This document shows positions 1 to 24,162 of a DNA stretch of 64,000 bases, in pieces (the first letter of the stretch is position 1; each line of letters starts with the position of its first letter). The stretch lies in contig JAOTOL010001614.1 in NCBI GenBank assembly GCA_034440575.1, positions 434,001-498,000 on the forward strand, read 5' to 3'. Under the pieces are notes generated by a model that was not told the origin of the DNA, ran no database searches, and saw only the letters and a program-made list of their open reading frames with translations. This stretch comes from Imbricaverruca yamaguchii (Eukaryota > Arthropoda > Thecostraca > Neoverrucidae). Both the position numbers and the translations under genes were made by a program.

Positions 1-1040
1 CATCAAACTAGATCCTTAGTAAAAGTCGCATGGTTCTGACATCGGTTGGCTTGTTTGCAAGTTCAGCTGATAAAAGTGTTGCTCAGACACAAGCTAGTTC
101 TCACTCTCACTCTCGTTCTCACTCACCCAGAGACCAGAGATCTCCCCATCTTTGCCAGCACGTGCCTGATCACTTGTGCACTGTCGGCGTCAATTTGTGT
201 GTTGTCAGCCTGACTTCATAATGGGTTCTGAGGTAAAACGTCACGGTCTTACCTGGTCTCAAGGTGGTGTTATTGCGCGTGACGATGAGCATTGATGTTG
301 CTGTGGATGGGCGATATCGGTGTCGTTGCTATTCGGCGTCGTTGTTCGGCTTAGTGGCCAGCACGACGCTAGTGACAATATGTCTTTTGATGGGTTCGCT
401 TTGATGTCACTGAGCTACACCCTTGGTCACCACCCACCCTCGACAACGCAGTTAATTTTAATTCAGCTCGTGCCTCCCAGAAAACTGAACGGCCTGAACG
501 ACGGAATAGAAATTGTTGGATATGAAACATTTAGCATACTACTGAAAGTATATTGTACATTGATGTACAATATACTATATTTTTCCAGGAAGTCTGCAGT
601 CAAGTAGGCTCCTGATGCAGTGATATTTCGTCTACCTAGACTGTTTCTGAATATGTGACGAGATACGTTCTTTCTTTCGATGTATAGTCATGTCTTTAAG
701 ATCAACATAATATTATTTTCAACTCGCGTATCCTGCTTCACGAAATTCATACCAAGATTGACATTCGGAATGCGGTTTTCCAATGTCGTGCTCGCATATA
801 TGGTGCAAGGTAGTTCTGAAGAACGAAATCATCCGAACTTCATTTATTTGACCTGATTTGGACCTAGGATCGCCATTCGTCTAGTGCAGATAATACACAA
901 TAGTTGTATTCTCTCTTCGAAACGCTAAACTTTTAGCTTCTGTAGCCTCCGAAAACGTGCAGTGGAAAGCCCGGTACCAAACTTATCAGCCCGTCCCCAC
1001 TGGATTCCTAACTACCGTTATCTTGTTATCTCCCCATGTT
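1..1040. other. No recognised gene
   Basis: Mostly single-copy-looking, moderately AT-rich sequence. The short ORFs on the plus strand have no recognisable domain. If the lectin-like gene continues, its next exon on the minus strand should be here or further left, but I see no convincing CTLD half. Confidence 0.3.
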
Positions 1041-1060
1041 AGCTATGCAGTCGATGATAC

Positions 1061-13105
<12,045 letters not shown>

Positions 13106-13700
13106 GGCGGCGATATATCGCGCACGCCACACTTGCCTGACGCGTGCACACTCTCCCACACTCTCTCACACACTCTGCGCACTGTGTGGACACACTCCGC
13201 ACACACTCGGCACACTGTGTGTGAGCGGCCGACGCCAGGCGCGGAGTGTGCGCACCGCTCTACAGCCCACACTCCTCGCGTCGTCCGACGGACAGCGGGT
13301 GTCGACTCTGGCCTTGCTCCTCTGATCAGCCCGCAGAGGGGCGACCAGATACCGACCGTGACGACAGTGTGAGGGGGGAGGGCGGATGGTCCGTGCACCG
13401 ACTGGCACGGTACTGCTATCTGGCTGTCGCCTTCCGCACCAGCTTCGCCGCCGCGGTCGGGTCGCACAGGGGTCGAGTGGCCAATGGCAGTCGCCAGTGC
13501 CACCGGCACGCCAGGTCTACCCCAGCCAACGTGCAGCAGGTGTGGAAATCAGTCGGATATCCCGGACAAATGCGATGTTCTTCAGGATCCGCTGCGGGAG
13601 CCCGAGCGAGTCTACTGTGACACTGTATGCGACACCGCCCAGCAGTTGAACTGAGTGACCCAGCACGCACTATCCGGCACTTCATTAAAACCGCGAATTT
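13106..13700 (-). promoter_or_regulatory. CpG-rich 5' region of the lectin-like gene (putative promoter/5' UTR)
   Basis: Immediately upstream of the signal-peptide ATG. Clearly richer in CpG than its flanks, with a CAC/CTC-rich low-complexity stretch (13,145-13,225). TATAAAA on the minus strand at 13708-13702 is the only TATA-like word noticed. Promoter function is inferred from position only. Confidence 0.3.
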
Positions 13701-14034
13701 CTTTTATAAGATCATTTCATCTCCTCATTTCGTCACTCAGAACGAGAGTTTGCCTGCATTTCGGCTGTATCAGCTCGTCTCACTGCCCCTCACTGTCCTA
13801 ACGAGGGAAGCTTCATAATGCTCATCCAACAGCGGTATGCACGGTGTAACGCTTACATAACACGTCGGTGCAGAACACGATCGCCCGAAAGGCGCTCATC
13901 CCAGACCATTCACATGTCACTGAATTCAAATAGATGTCACGTTTTGAGAATTAATATTCATGCAAGACAGAACATCCTATGCGCCCATGCTGTCGTCCTT
14001 GCATCGTGCTGTACCGGCCTGCCGGGTGTAGGTT

Positions 14035-14915
14035 CGCATCCGCTGTATATACTGCGGCCACACAGCAGATATGACCAGTCCGATGTATGGTTACAGCCGC
14101 TATATATACTGCGGACACACAGCAGATATGACCAGTCCGATGTATGGTTACAGCCGCTATATATACTGCAGACACTGAGCAGCTATGGCCTGTCCAGTGT
14201 AAGGTTACAACCGGTGTATATACTGCAGACTCTGAGCAGCTATGGCCTGCCCGGTATAGTGTTACAACCGCTATATATACTGCAGACACACCAGCTATGG
14301 CTTGTCCGGTGTAGGGTTACAGCCGGTGTATATACTGCAGACACACCAGCTATGGCCTGTCCGGTGTAGGGTTACAACCGCTCTATATACTGCAGACACA
14401 CCAGCTATGGCTTGTCCGGTATAGGGTTACAGCCGGTGTATATACTGCAGACACACCAGCTATGGCCTGTCCGGTGTAGGGTTACAGCCGCTGTATATAC
14501 TGCAGACACACCAGCTATGATCTGTCCGGTGTAGGGTTACAGCCAGTGTATATACTGTAGACACACCAGCTATGGCCTGTCCAGTGTAGAGTTACAACCG
14601 CTCTATATACTGCAGACACAACAGCTATGGCTTGTCCGGTATAGGGTTACAGCCGGTGTATATACTGCAGACACACCAGCTATGGCCTGTCCAGTGTAGA
14701 GTTACAACCGCTCTATATACTGCAGACACACCAGCTATGGCCTGTCCGGTGTAGGGTTACAGCCGCTCTATATACTGCAGACACACCAGCTATGGCCTGT
14801 CCGGTGTAGAGTTACAACCGCTCTATATACTGCAGACACACCAGCTATGGCCTGTCCGGTGTAGGGTTACAGCCGCTGTATATACTGTAGACACTCAGCA
14901 ACTATAGACTGTCCG
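14035..14915. repeat. Minisatellite, 55-bp unit
   Basis: About 16 units of 55 bp (57 bp in the first units) containing 'tatatactgcagacacacca' and 'gctatggcctgtccggtgta'. Two alternating unit types differ at 'acagccgctgt' versus 'acaaccgctct'. No gene. Confidence 0.9.
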
Positions 14916-15119
14916 GGCTGCTCGTTGCCCTTCGCCCATCGCACCAGCTGAATCAGTGTTGGTCCTCAAAATTCTTCAACTTCCCGTCACTCTGTGCTTC
15001 GCAATGCTGCTTGCTTGTATTGCTCTGCACTTGTCGACTGCTATGAATTTTGTTGTCGTGTTCGTGAAGCGCTGCATTCTCGTAGTAATCGCAAACTGGC
15101 AAATCCGATTGTAGTACTT

Positions 15120-15486
15120 GGCATTTTGGAGCACTTCTTTTTATTCTTTTTTAAAATAAATGTATTCCGAGTTTTTGTTGGGGTGGCTTTATGACCCAGG
15201 GCCTTATTGCTAAGCAGAGCTTGTTGGCATGAACACTGGCTCCACCACCAGATCCATGACTTCCATTTCAAGGGCAGAATTTTGACCCAGAGTTTAACGT
15301 GCCGTCAATGAACCGACACGGCCGCCCAGAAGCTCATTTCCGGCATTATCGGGCCAGCTGCCAATTACCCTTCCCAGGCGGAGCTATGTGCGAGCGCGCG
15401 AAGCGGCTCGAACCCTGCGTTGCCAGGACAGGGGATACCGGAGCAGGCCAGCGTTGTAACCACCTGAGCTACCGGGGCGGCACACT
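15120..15486 (-). mobile_element. tRNA-derived SINE, family C, near full length
   Basis: On the minus strand the head reads GCCCCGGTAGCTCAGGTGGT (a consensus A box) and, about 50 bp on, GCAGGGTTCGAGCCGC (a B box), the internal Pol III promoter of a tRNA-like region. The body follows ('ttaaactctgggtcaaaat', 'gttcatgccaacaagctct') and ends in an A-rich tail. Related copies are at 5.4 kb (minus, truncated) and 50.9 kb (plus). Not a functional tRNA, because the head has no convincing cloverleaf with proper spacing. Confidence 0.7.
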
Positions 15487-15599
15487 TTCAACCACAATGT
15501 TCTCTTTCAGGTATATTTATTCTTTTGCAAGGTGAAAAGTTGTTGAAAAGTTGGCGAAATGAATGGATGGATGGCTGGTGATCACGAGGAAACACAACG

Positions 15600-16072
15600 G
15601 GGCAGGAGGAGGTGGGATCACGTCATGTGGGTGACACCGTGGGACAGGAGGGGGTGGGATCACGTCATGTGGGTGACACCGTGGGACAGGAGGGGGTGGG
15701 ATCACGTCATGTGGGTGACACCGCGGGACAGGGGGTGGGGATCACATCACGTGGGGGACACCGCGGAACAGGGGGTGGGGATCACGTCACGTGGGGGACA
15801 CAGCGGGACAGGAGGTGGGCATCACAACACGTGGATGACACCGCGGGACAGGAGGGGGTGGGGTCAGTTAAGTGGGGGACACCGCGGAACAGGGAGTGGG
15901 GATCACGTCAGGTGGGGGACACAGCGGGACAGGGGGTGGAGATCACGTCATGTGGAGGACACCACGGGACAGGGAGTGGAGATCACGTCACGTGGGGGAC
16001 ACAGCGGGACAGGGAGTGGAGATCACGTCATGTGGGTGACACCGCGGGATAGGAGGGGGTGGGGTCGCGTCA
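15600..16072. repeat. Minisatellite, 42-bp unit (GGGATCACGTCA..)
   Basis: Eleven or so units with 'gggatcacgtcatgtgggtg' and 'acaccgcgggacaggaggg'. In-frame length keeps two plus-strand frames open (..RGWDHVMWVTPWD..). No protein evidence. Confidence 0.9.
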
Positions 16073-16079
16073 CGACCCC

Positions 16080-17000
16080 TCAGACTAGTGAGCCATGTTA
16101 TTTGTAAAAGCGGCCTATGCATTATACAAGTTCAGCAAGATTCTGAACCTCCTGACATCGATCTCTTCGATTGTCAGGCGAGTCATCAGTTTTTGTATGC
16201 TCTAAGTGTCTAATCTATGAGTCTACGAGTTCAGTTTTCGTAATCGTACAAATTCAACCATTTACAACATGCTTGTGATTGATCATTTCCATTCACGTAT
16301 GAATTGCTCTTCAGAGCTCAATCGACGTCCTAGCGTTCTCCATCCGCCTTCATCCTTGGCCACCAACTCTTGGCTGATCGGGACTCAGAAGCCAGCTTGT
16401 GATAGTGAGACGCCCTTTCGTTAGTAGAAGCAACTTTGTCCGGTAAGCACCAACATTAAGCTTCTCATTTGCGAGGAACAGAATTGTCACGTATTGAATA
16501 TCGTGGCTGTAAGTACAATCGTATTATGGTTTCTTGCAACCATGTTTCCGAACGAATACCAATCCGGTCTGTGAGTGTTAGGTATTTAAGAGAGTGTTAG
16601 GTATTCTTCCTCGACACCTCTCCCCATATGTAGCCATCTTTTGTGCATCTTTTGCTACAAACGAATTGTGCTACCTTTCGCATTAATTCCTTTAATATAA
16701 TAGTGCATAAGGCCATTACTTGATTAAATAATTTCCAGATGAGCCATCATAGGATCTTGGAAGAAGATACCAACGTGGGCTTTATTTATCATGGAGTTAG
16801 CGATAGCGAACAGTCAAAGGCACAGCACGTTTTCCCTAGGAAACAAATACAGTTATCTTGACATCTTCCTCAGACTACGTGCCCTACCATGGGGCCACAT
16901 GTGGGTCGCGTGGGGTTATCATATGGGAGTTCGTTGAGTAAATTAGATAAATTCAATGGGATGATTATTTCCATTCATCCCACATTTTCGGGTGGAAAAG
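16080..17000. other. No recognised gene
   Basis: AT-rich, non-repetitive-looking sequence between a minisatellite and an LTR-element remnant. It may contain upstream, decayed parts of that element, but I found no RT, RNase H or protease motif. Confidence 0.3.
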
Positions 17001-17019
17001 AAGTTGTAAGTGTTCTTAA

Positions 17020-17800
17020 ACACTTACTGTTTTAGGCACTCGTGGCCTGAAAGTTTTTGCACGGCCCGAAAGGACGCTCACACCGTCGCAAAAATCCTTA
17101 TAGAAGAAATAATTCCACGCCACTCATGTCCACAAGTCATCCTCTCTGACTTAGGATCCGAATTCAGAAATGCAGTTGTTTATGAATTGGAAACATGCCT
17201 AAACAGTCGTCATATCACAACTAGCGCGTATCGGCCGCAATCTAACGGGAGATGCGAACGTTATCACCGGTGCCAAAACGACATATTGGCAAAAACAATC
17301 AACAAAAGTCAAGATCATTGGGACACAAAAATTCCCGCCACTCTGGCCGCTTATCGGACTGCAAACATTGGAAGCTCCGGAACCATTTCGCCGTTCTTTA
17401 CACTGTATGGCAGAGACCCCGTTCTCACTTTGGAAAATTTGCTCCAGACAAAAGTAAAATATTATGGAGAGGACTATGTCCCAAAAATTCTGAACAACTT
17501 GCATGAAGCTTACAGCCACGTGAAAACCCACATCGTTGAGAGCTATGAGAGGAACCGAGAGTGCGCTGACCGAAAAGCCAAACCGCGAAACTTCAAAATT
17601 GGAGATCCCGTGTATTTTTATGACACAACCGTACAACCTGGCGTGTAGCCAAAATTATCCCTCCCCTGGAAACCCTACTTTCGTATTATGAAGCAGACTA
17701 GCCCAGTCAATTATGTGATTAGAAATGAGATCACCGGTAAGACCTGACTGGTACATGCCCAGAAACTGCGACTAGCGGACCCGAACACAGCCTGGGAAAC
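17020..17800 (+). pseudogene. LTR-retroelement integrase remnant
   Basis: The open frame lacks its N-terminal zinc-finger part. It carries the rve core: AKILIEEIIPRHSCPQVILS, then the catalytic Asp in LSDLGSEF, the HITTSAYRPQSNGRCERYHR block with the glutamate region, and AAYRTANIGSSGTISPF..YG. After the stop at 17,648, the neighbouring frame continues a GPY/F-like C-terminal module (LPWKPYFRIMKQTSPVNYVI..LVHAQKLRLAD), interrupted by a frameshift and a TGA. The family is metaviral (Gypsy)-like by motif; the element is decayed and not competent. No flanking LTRs could be identified with confidence. Confidence 0.8.
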
Positions 17801-17822
17801 CATCAAGGATTCCGACGAGCCA

Positions 17823-18694
17823 GTGAACCAGAAGCATCTGGAGAAAACGTCAAAATTAGACCGTACAGCCCTTGAACGAGTGCAGCCTTCTAGGTCAGCC
17901 AAACGGGCTGAGGCCGGCCCTGATTACAGTCCCTGTGAGGATTGTCCCAGGGACGTATGCAGCCCGCCGAGAACAAAGGATGATGAAACCGCTGAGTTCA
18001 CAGAGCCCATGCCGGGTTCAGCGCAACCACCTCCGGTCGAGTCTGATCTGCCGGAAAGAGCACCTCTTACCTGACCAGCGGATGCAGCTGAGCCATCACC
18101 GGTATCAAGTGATACAGAGACAGACATTCCTTTGTCTGAACCAGTTCAGAGGAACAAAAGGCCGTTGCCGTCGACTAGTGAGTCTGACGTCGATGGCTAC
18201 TTTCGGAATTAGTTCAACGAAACAAAATACCACTCCCGTCGTCGAGCGACTCCGAAGACAATCTACCCCTATCAGAGTTAGCAGAACGCCTAAAACGACC
18301 ACTGCCCTAGTCCAGTGATTCAGACCTTGAAAATTCGCAGTCGCAATTGGCAAAACGTTTGAAGCCGCCGATTAGCGAATCGGAAGATGAAATTCCGCTT
18401 TCAGAATTAGCAAAACGCTTGCAGGATTCGATTGAAAGCTCAGTGAGGCCAGTCCCGGAAAAGCGACCTTTGTTGGAATCATCTGATGATGATCGTCCTC
18501 CGTGCAAACTTCAAATTCACGATGACTCTGCTACTTCCACCGATTACGAAGCAGACGTCGACACGCCTAATAAAGCTAGCGCCTTTGCGAGCTTTGTGGA
18601 GGTGCAAAATGAATCAACGATGAAACAGCTAAAATTACAAATGATGATGTTCCAGTCAATGCTTAAGTATAAATCTGAAATGTTGAATTGTTGA
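17823..18694 (+). pseudogene. Acidic/Ser-rich tail downstream of the integrase, with KRL repeats
   Basis: Two partly overlapping open stretches. The second (18,347-18,694) contains a repeated motif, SESEDEIPLSELAKRL, with an earlier copy of the LAKRLK word in the preceding frame, then a segment ending MFQSMLKYKSEML. Probably the C-terminal extension or an accessory ORF of the same retroelement, broken by frameshifts. Function unknown. Confidence 0.4.
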
Positions 18695-19063
18695 ATGAAC
18701 CTGTGAGTCGCCTCAAGTGATTGTGTAATTGCATTGTTGGCGCAGTGACGCCACGGCAGGTGACGTGAGTAACGTCATCCTCAGGCATGATGATAGCCGG
18801 TGCCATTAATGTGATGCGTGTAGCACCACCACGAAGGAACCCCTTACGGCCATAATGATGTTGATGTGACGTCGTTACGTCACCTATCCTGATATCTAGT
18901 GTGACACAGGTCGTTGATTTTATAGAATGTCTGTGGTCGAAATTATTCCTATCCTATTCTTCTTCGTACTTAAAACCACTAACGGAACTCTGTTTTTGCC
19001 ACGCGGTGTCTTATATGCAATCCCAGGTGACCGATAACTTGAAATCACTCCGGAAAAATTTAG

Positions 19064-19324
19064 ATGCTACCTAGCCTCGACAGCGCCCCCGAGACGGCAG
19101 CCCTGTTGATGTTACCCGACTTCGACATTCCGGTCTCTCGCCTCAGTTATCAACTGCAGACAAAGCGTGGACTCCGCTACCATGCAGCGTTAGGACATTC
19201 GGCCTTGATCATTCCCGTGGTGTTGATGCTGGTAGCAGCAACAGGTGTTATCGTGTATTGTCTTCTGAAACGAAAACAGAGTTCTGTTCCCACATGTCCC
19301 ACAACACAACCTTCAACCCGCTAA
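19064..19324 (+). CDS. Small ORF with one transmembrane segment, downstream of the integrase
   Basis: 86 residues: a Pro/Ala-rich N-terminal half, then a single hydrophobic helix (SALIIPVVLMLVAATGVIVY) followed by CLLKRK and a Ser/Pro/Thr tail. The position behind an LTR-element integrase and the membrane-anchor-plus-basic-tail layout would suit the C-terminal remnant of an envelope-like third ORF, but there is no other envelope hallmark. May be a chance ORF. Confidence 0.3.
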   Translation: MLPSLDSAPETAALLMLPDFDIPVSRLSYQLQTKRGLRYHAALGHSALIIPVVLMLVAATGVIVYCLLKRKQSSVPTCPTTQPSTR

Positions 19325-20867
19325 CCCCTCCCGCTCGGTGAAGACATCGTCATCCGCGCAGTCAGAAGCCGCACACATACAGTCACTATGGTGACTGGTG
19401 TGACGCTTGCGGCCGCGTCACCAACCACGGGGCGGACGGCCCCTGTGATTCGACGATCGGAACGGCGCTGCAGAGCGCTGTTGAGGACCCGATGACTGGA
19501 GGGGCGCAGACGGGCGCCGCTGACAACGCAGGTACCTCTGCAGGTGCGACTGGCGGCCAGAGCGATGACTCAGCCAGTGGCGAGCCGGAAGCCACTGCGG
19601 ATGAGCTGAGGTCTCACCTGCGACGTCACATGGAGCGACGTCACAGGTGGCCGTGCAGAGACCCCAACCAGTGACCCAACCGCGAGCGCGACACTACCGA
19701 GCGTTGGACGCGTGGGAAGGTCACCCACGTTCCAACGCTACGATCCGGACTGAAGATTTGCAGGACGCCGACAACGTGAACATTGTCTGTGATTGCGCGC
19801 GCGAATAGTGATTCCGGACTTATAAGTTAAATTATTGTAATTAGTATAAGGTGTACTAACATGGACCAGGGCCATGGGTACCTCTTAAAGACCCTTAGAC
19901 TAACCCGCGTAGGTCCTTAAGTTGATCAAAGGAACCCGTTTGTAATTTGATGTCGTATCATGAGTGTTTGTTCATTCGTGTGTAATGTAAACGGCCGTGA
20001 TTTGTATAAGTGGAGCTCAGAATTCATCTGTAGATTGACTTCGACCTTTTCGACCTCAATGTTGTGTTGTAACAGTGTTGCTAAACACGTACTATTTTAA
20101 TCGTATAATGTCTAACTGTGGGTGCTGTGACCCCGTAAGTCAGCCGACCTACCATGCCCCGCATGTGTCGCGCCAGTACTTTTCCGTCCGGCGCTGGCAA
20201 CGCGGTCACCGGCCCTCGTCGTAACCGAATCAGCGTTTTACAGGCCGACGTCCAGCAACCGTGACGTGTGCCCTGTCTTCCTGCCGGGCTGTGCCCGACG
20301 AACCAACCCCGGGAGCAGACCTGTCTTGACTGTCGAGCCGTGCGGGCCTGTCGCGCTGTCGGTCGCGTACATAAATTAACAACTGTATTTCGGCCTCCAA
20401 ATTTACAATTGAAATCAATCGCTGTCGACTGTCGGCATGGAATATTATTGCGAGCGTCTTTTTTGTCTTCGAGCGTCCCCATATATTCACTCTACTTTCT
20501 GCATAATATATCGTGCAGAGAACATATCATTTTTGCAACCGGGGTGATTCGTACGCGAGGTCGAGACCCTAGACTATTCGCGAGCCTACAAGAACGACCT
20601 TCACTACAAAGTCTGCACACCCTTCTTAGCTTCCATCGATGTACCACATCTTGTTCTTTAAATACGCTTCCAGGTTGATGACGAAATCGAGGCACTACGT
20701 CGGTGCTATTCTTTTGGCCATGCTGTTCTTTTATTCCAATGTAATTTGTGGTCCCAGCGCAATTTTCTGCCCATCACCTTTCAGAGGAGGGAGCATTTAT
20801 TCACTTGCCCTTTCATCTCGGAACACCACTGGTTCTCGCCTACCTTCTCTCGCTGAGCCCCACTTCA

Positions 20868-20980
20868 CCACTCATCGCAGCTAGCGCCACCTTTACGGAG
20901 CTCACTGCTCTTTGTGGCGACCCCTTTTCCGATCCAGCAAGCCCAGTGGCAACCGTCGACATCTCCGCCCGGTAAGAGCG
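20868..20980 (-). repeat. Dispersed repeat, inverted partner of 23,030-23,150
   Basis: Read on the minus strand, the words 'cgggcggagatgtcgacggt' and 'aggtggcgctagctgcgatg' match 23,030-23,150 on the plus strand with scattered differences. May be two ends of one element or two independent insertions. Confidence 0.5.
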
Positions 20981-21929
20981 CAACTTGCCCAGCGAGCAAC
21001 ATGGTGGCCGCCAAGCCACCACGAAATCTGGCAACTGGGTGCAGATCATTAATACAATTGAAATTGAATTTTCTGTCCCAGGTGCGTGGTTCCAGGAACT
21101 AAACGCGAGCTTTCGACGGGATTTCTTTTTTTTTAATTTTTCGAGGCCCGCAGGGTCTCGGCATGACTTTTTTGGACTCTTGACGCCATGTTCGGGTGCT
21201 ATGCCGCGATTTTCCGAACCCGACACGTTTCTTCAACGCCTACACGATTTTTTCCACATATTTGGCGCAATTTTTGGGCTCCAAAATGATTTTGCGGACC
21301 ATGAATTTATCTTCAGAATATCTTCTTAATAAATACTTCTTCGGAATAGTCGACTTGATTTTTGTCCGATCCCAATACCAGCTTTGGGGCCACACCGCAT
21401 TCTTTGGAGCTCCCGATGCGAATTTTTTGTGGGCCCAGCGCATTTTTGGGGATGGCTGCAATCGTCTTTTTTAACCTGGCCTGACTTTTTCGGTCCAACC
21501 ACGAATATTCGTGGCCCCGTTATATTTATTTGAGGCCTTAAAATAAATTTTTGGAACCCGACAATTATTTTTGGAGCCTAAGATCATTTTTGTGTGTGTG
21601 GAGGGGGGAGGGGCCAGAGCAGCTTCGGGGGAGCGAATCTTGGAAACACCTTTTTTTACCATACTGCCGAGTTTTGCCTATGTACAGTTGATTCGGTCGG
21701 CGACATACTAGTGATCGTCGATGGTTTTATGTTTGTCTCGATGCGACCAGAAGCGTAACTTTATGCTCAGTTGGGATTATCGCTTCCAGTTCATCACGAA
21801 GCCGGCGCTGAGATGATTAAGTGCAAGTGGTAAGCTACTGACAAAAAAAACTGTGTTGCATATTATATCACCATACATTCTTTGTCACACTCATGCCCGT
21901 TGAGGTCATTGAATGTGCAATTGAGCTAG

Positions 21930-22790
21930 CCCTCAGGGTGCCATTTTACTTCCCACGTGGTTTTCCGAGGACATTAAAGAAACGGCGCGCGGCAGCACAT
22001 TACAATTTGGCATTACTTTTTCACACATCAAATTTACATTTCGTGTGAAAATTTCATGTCAAGTCAGTTGCGGCCACCTAGTTAGTCAAGGTCAAGTGAC
22101 GTCACCTCCAAAATCCTGCAACCAGTCGCCACGCTTTAACGGATGAAGATATTGGAAAAAGAGCTTCAGCCTTTGCTGATCTTTGGGGATGGAAGAAGGC
22201 GAACCCGAGGATTAAGAAAATTGTTTTCGTGTTTGATGACATTTGTATTGCACGCCCGTTATGGCTAAAGTCAACGATTCTGGCGAAGTAAGGCATTTCA
22301 TGAGGCTAGGTTCAATTAAAACAATTATTCCCGGTGTAACAATTATTTTACCCATTATAGAAAACGAAATCGAGAAAATTGAAGACACAAATTTTGAAAA
22401 TTGACGGAATTCAAGTGTGATTTTTGGGTGGTAAAACATTTCCGTGCAATGATAGAATACGTATTCACTTTCTGGCAGCAAATAATTTGTGTTTTTTTAA
22501 TATTCCCAAAATTTCCCCGAAGCCAAAAAACATTCGCTACAAACAAACAGTCGCCATAGACCCCCTAGTGACATCACTTTTGGATTTGAGAATATGTTGG
22601 CGGTGGTTCCGGGTCCTACTCCACGAGCACTTCCCAATGACATCACTTTCGTTTCCATAATTTAAACAACTTTTACAAACAACTTATACCTTCAACTCCA
22701 CTTAGCAACTCTTAGTTTCGAGATCAGAGATCACATTAAAATTCCTTGGAGACCGGGTGTGATGGTCTGACCGAAAAGGCCGAAAAGGAT
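21930..22790 (+). mobile_element. TIR repeat family 2, copy B
   Basis: Contains the family blocks 'gtcaaggtcaagtgacgtca', 'cacgctttaacggatgaaga' and 'gctgatctttggggatg', and a closing segment with 'accgggtgtgatggtctgac' that parallels the ends of copies A and C. The left terminus is eroded. No coding capacity. Confidence 0.5.
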
Positions 22791-23029
22791 GGAAAAGGGT
22801 GAATAATCACTCATAATTCACAAATTGGCGACCGGAAAAAATGTTTAGACGCCTGTGCCTATGAAAAGTGTAGATGCAGTCATACAATAATTGCGCATGG
22901 ACATGCAATTTACAATCAAAGAAGAAAGAAGCGAAATTTCAAAGAGAAACATAGAAAGACAGATAACTGTTTTGAATCGGGTTGTCATATGTCCTGGCTG
23001 TCATGTTATGTTTTTGCTGTTCGGCTCGT

Positions 23030-23150
23030 TGCCTTGCCGGACGGAGATGTCAACGGTCACCACCGAGCCTATTGGAGCCGAAATAACGCCACCACCAGAG
23101 CAGCGACCTCTGTATAGGTGGCGCTAGTTACGATGAGTTGTGAGGTGGGA
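23030..23150 (+). repeat. Dispersed repeat, inverted partner of 20,868-20,980
   Basis: Contains 'gccggacggagatgtcaacg' and 'aggtggcgctagttacgatg'. See the entry at 20,868 for the match. Confidence 0.5.
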
Positions 23151-23883
23151 TTCAGACAGAGAAGATATAAACGATCCAACGGCGTACCGAGAGGAAGGGG
23201 CAACGGGAGAAATGCTCCCTCCCCTGAGAGGTGATCGGCCCCCAAAGAATCACGCTAAGACTCCACCGCCGATTCCCCTAAGACTCCACCCCGAAACGCG
23301 CCGATTCCCCCCAAAAAAGAATACCGTTTGTCATACTAAAAACAAAACGCACCAAAGCGGCAGGATCTCACAATCACGGCGGGTCCGGGATCTCACAACC
23401 GCTGGGTCTAAAAAGCACACCATTGGAAGAAAATAACTGAACGGCTCGAAGAACACCGAACCAGCCCTTAGATTATGCAGCAAACCTGGGAGCATATTTA
23501 AAAAATAATATGGTGTGTCACTCAGATGAGAAAGAATGAGATCAGGTGGCATGAGACTATCATGTGTCAGCAATTATTAAAACGTGGAAGGATTAATAAA
23601 AACCACAAAATCGTACGGAGAGTGTCGAATGGCTCCAATGCGCAAGGCGTGGTGTACCTTTACAAACATTGGTGTGGCGATTGCCGGGCGTTATGAACAG
23701 TCATGAGAAAAGTAGGAAAATTGTACATCTTTAAATGATATGCATAGATGTAATTTCAGTGTTGTGGGCTGACTTATCAAGGGATACCCAACAAAATTAT
23801 ATTAGGGGAAGAGACCCAAATCCGGTGACTTAAAAGCGATGGTGGTAAAATGGGCTCATTCTATAGGAAAATATGTTGGTTAT

Positions 23884-23991
23884 ACGAAATGTACGACCCT
23901 CAATATACCAGCAGGTGCTGAGTTTACATCAAAAGTATACTCTTGATGTAAACTCAGCACCTCCTGGTATATTGGTGGTCGTACATTTCGT
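23884..23991. repeat. Near-perfect long hairpin (49-bp arms, 10-bp loop)
   Basis: Left arm 23,884-23,932 and right arm 23,943-23,991 are reverse complements at 46 of 49 positions; the loop is AAGTATACTC. Arms begin ACGAAATGTACGACC and end GTTTACATCAA. The sequence on both outer sides contains GGAAAATATGTTGGT-like words (near 23,870 and 24,050). Could be a fold-back element, a small-RNA precursor or a cruciform-forming site; no gene context. Confidence 0.85.
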
Positions 23992-24104
23992 CTCACGCAA
24001 TGTCTAAAACCCAGGAGCTCTTAAGAAGCATTCTTCGTTGCATTAAAGGAAAAATATGTTGGTCACCAATTATTTTCTTCTAAAATGGGCACATTTGAAG
24101 CCAA

Positions 24105-24162
24105 TATCATCATCATCGTCGTCATCATCATCATCATCATCATCATCATTATCATCATCAGT
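24105..24162. repeat. Trinucleotide microsatellite (ATC/TCA)n
   Basis: About 19 triplets of ATC with two GTC interruptions. No coding frame supported. Confidence 0.95.

Noticed and set aside
19680..20560. Possible 3' LTR behind the integrase remnant
   Set aside because: A TATA-like word near 20,005 and the position are suggestive, but I could not find a matching 5' LTR, TG..CA ends or a target-site duplication.
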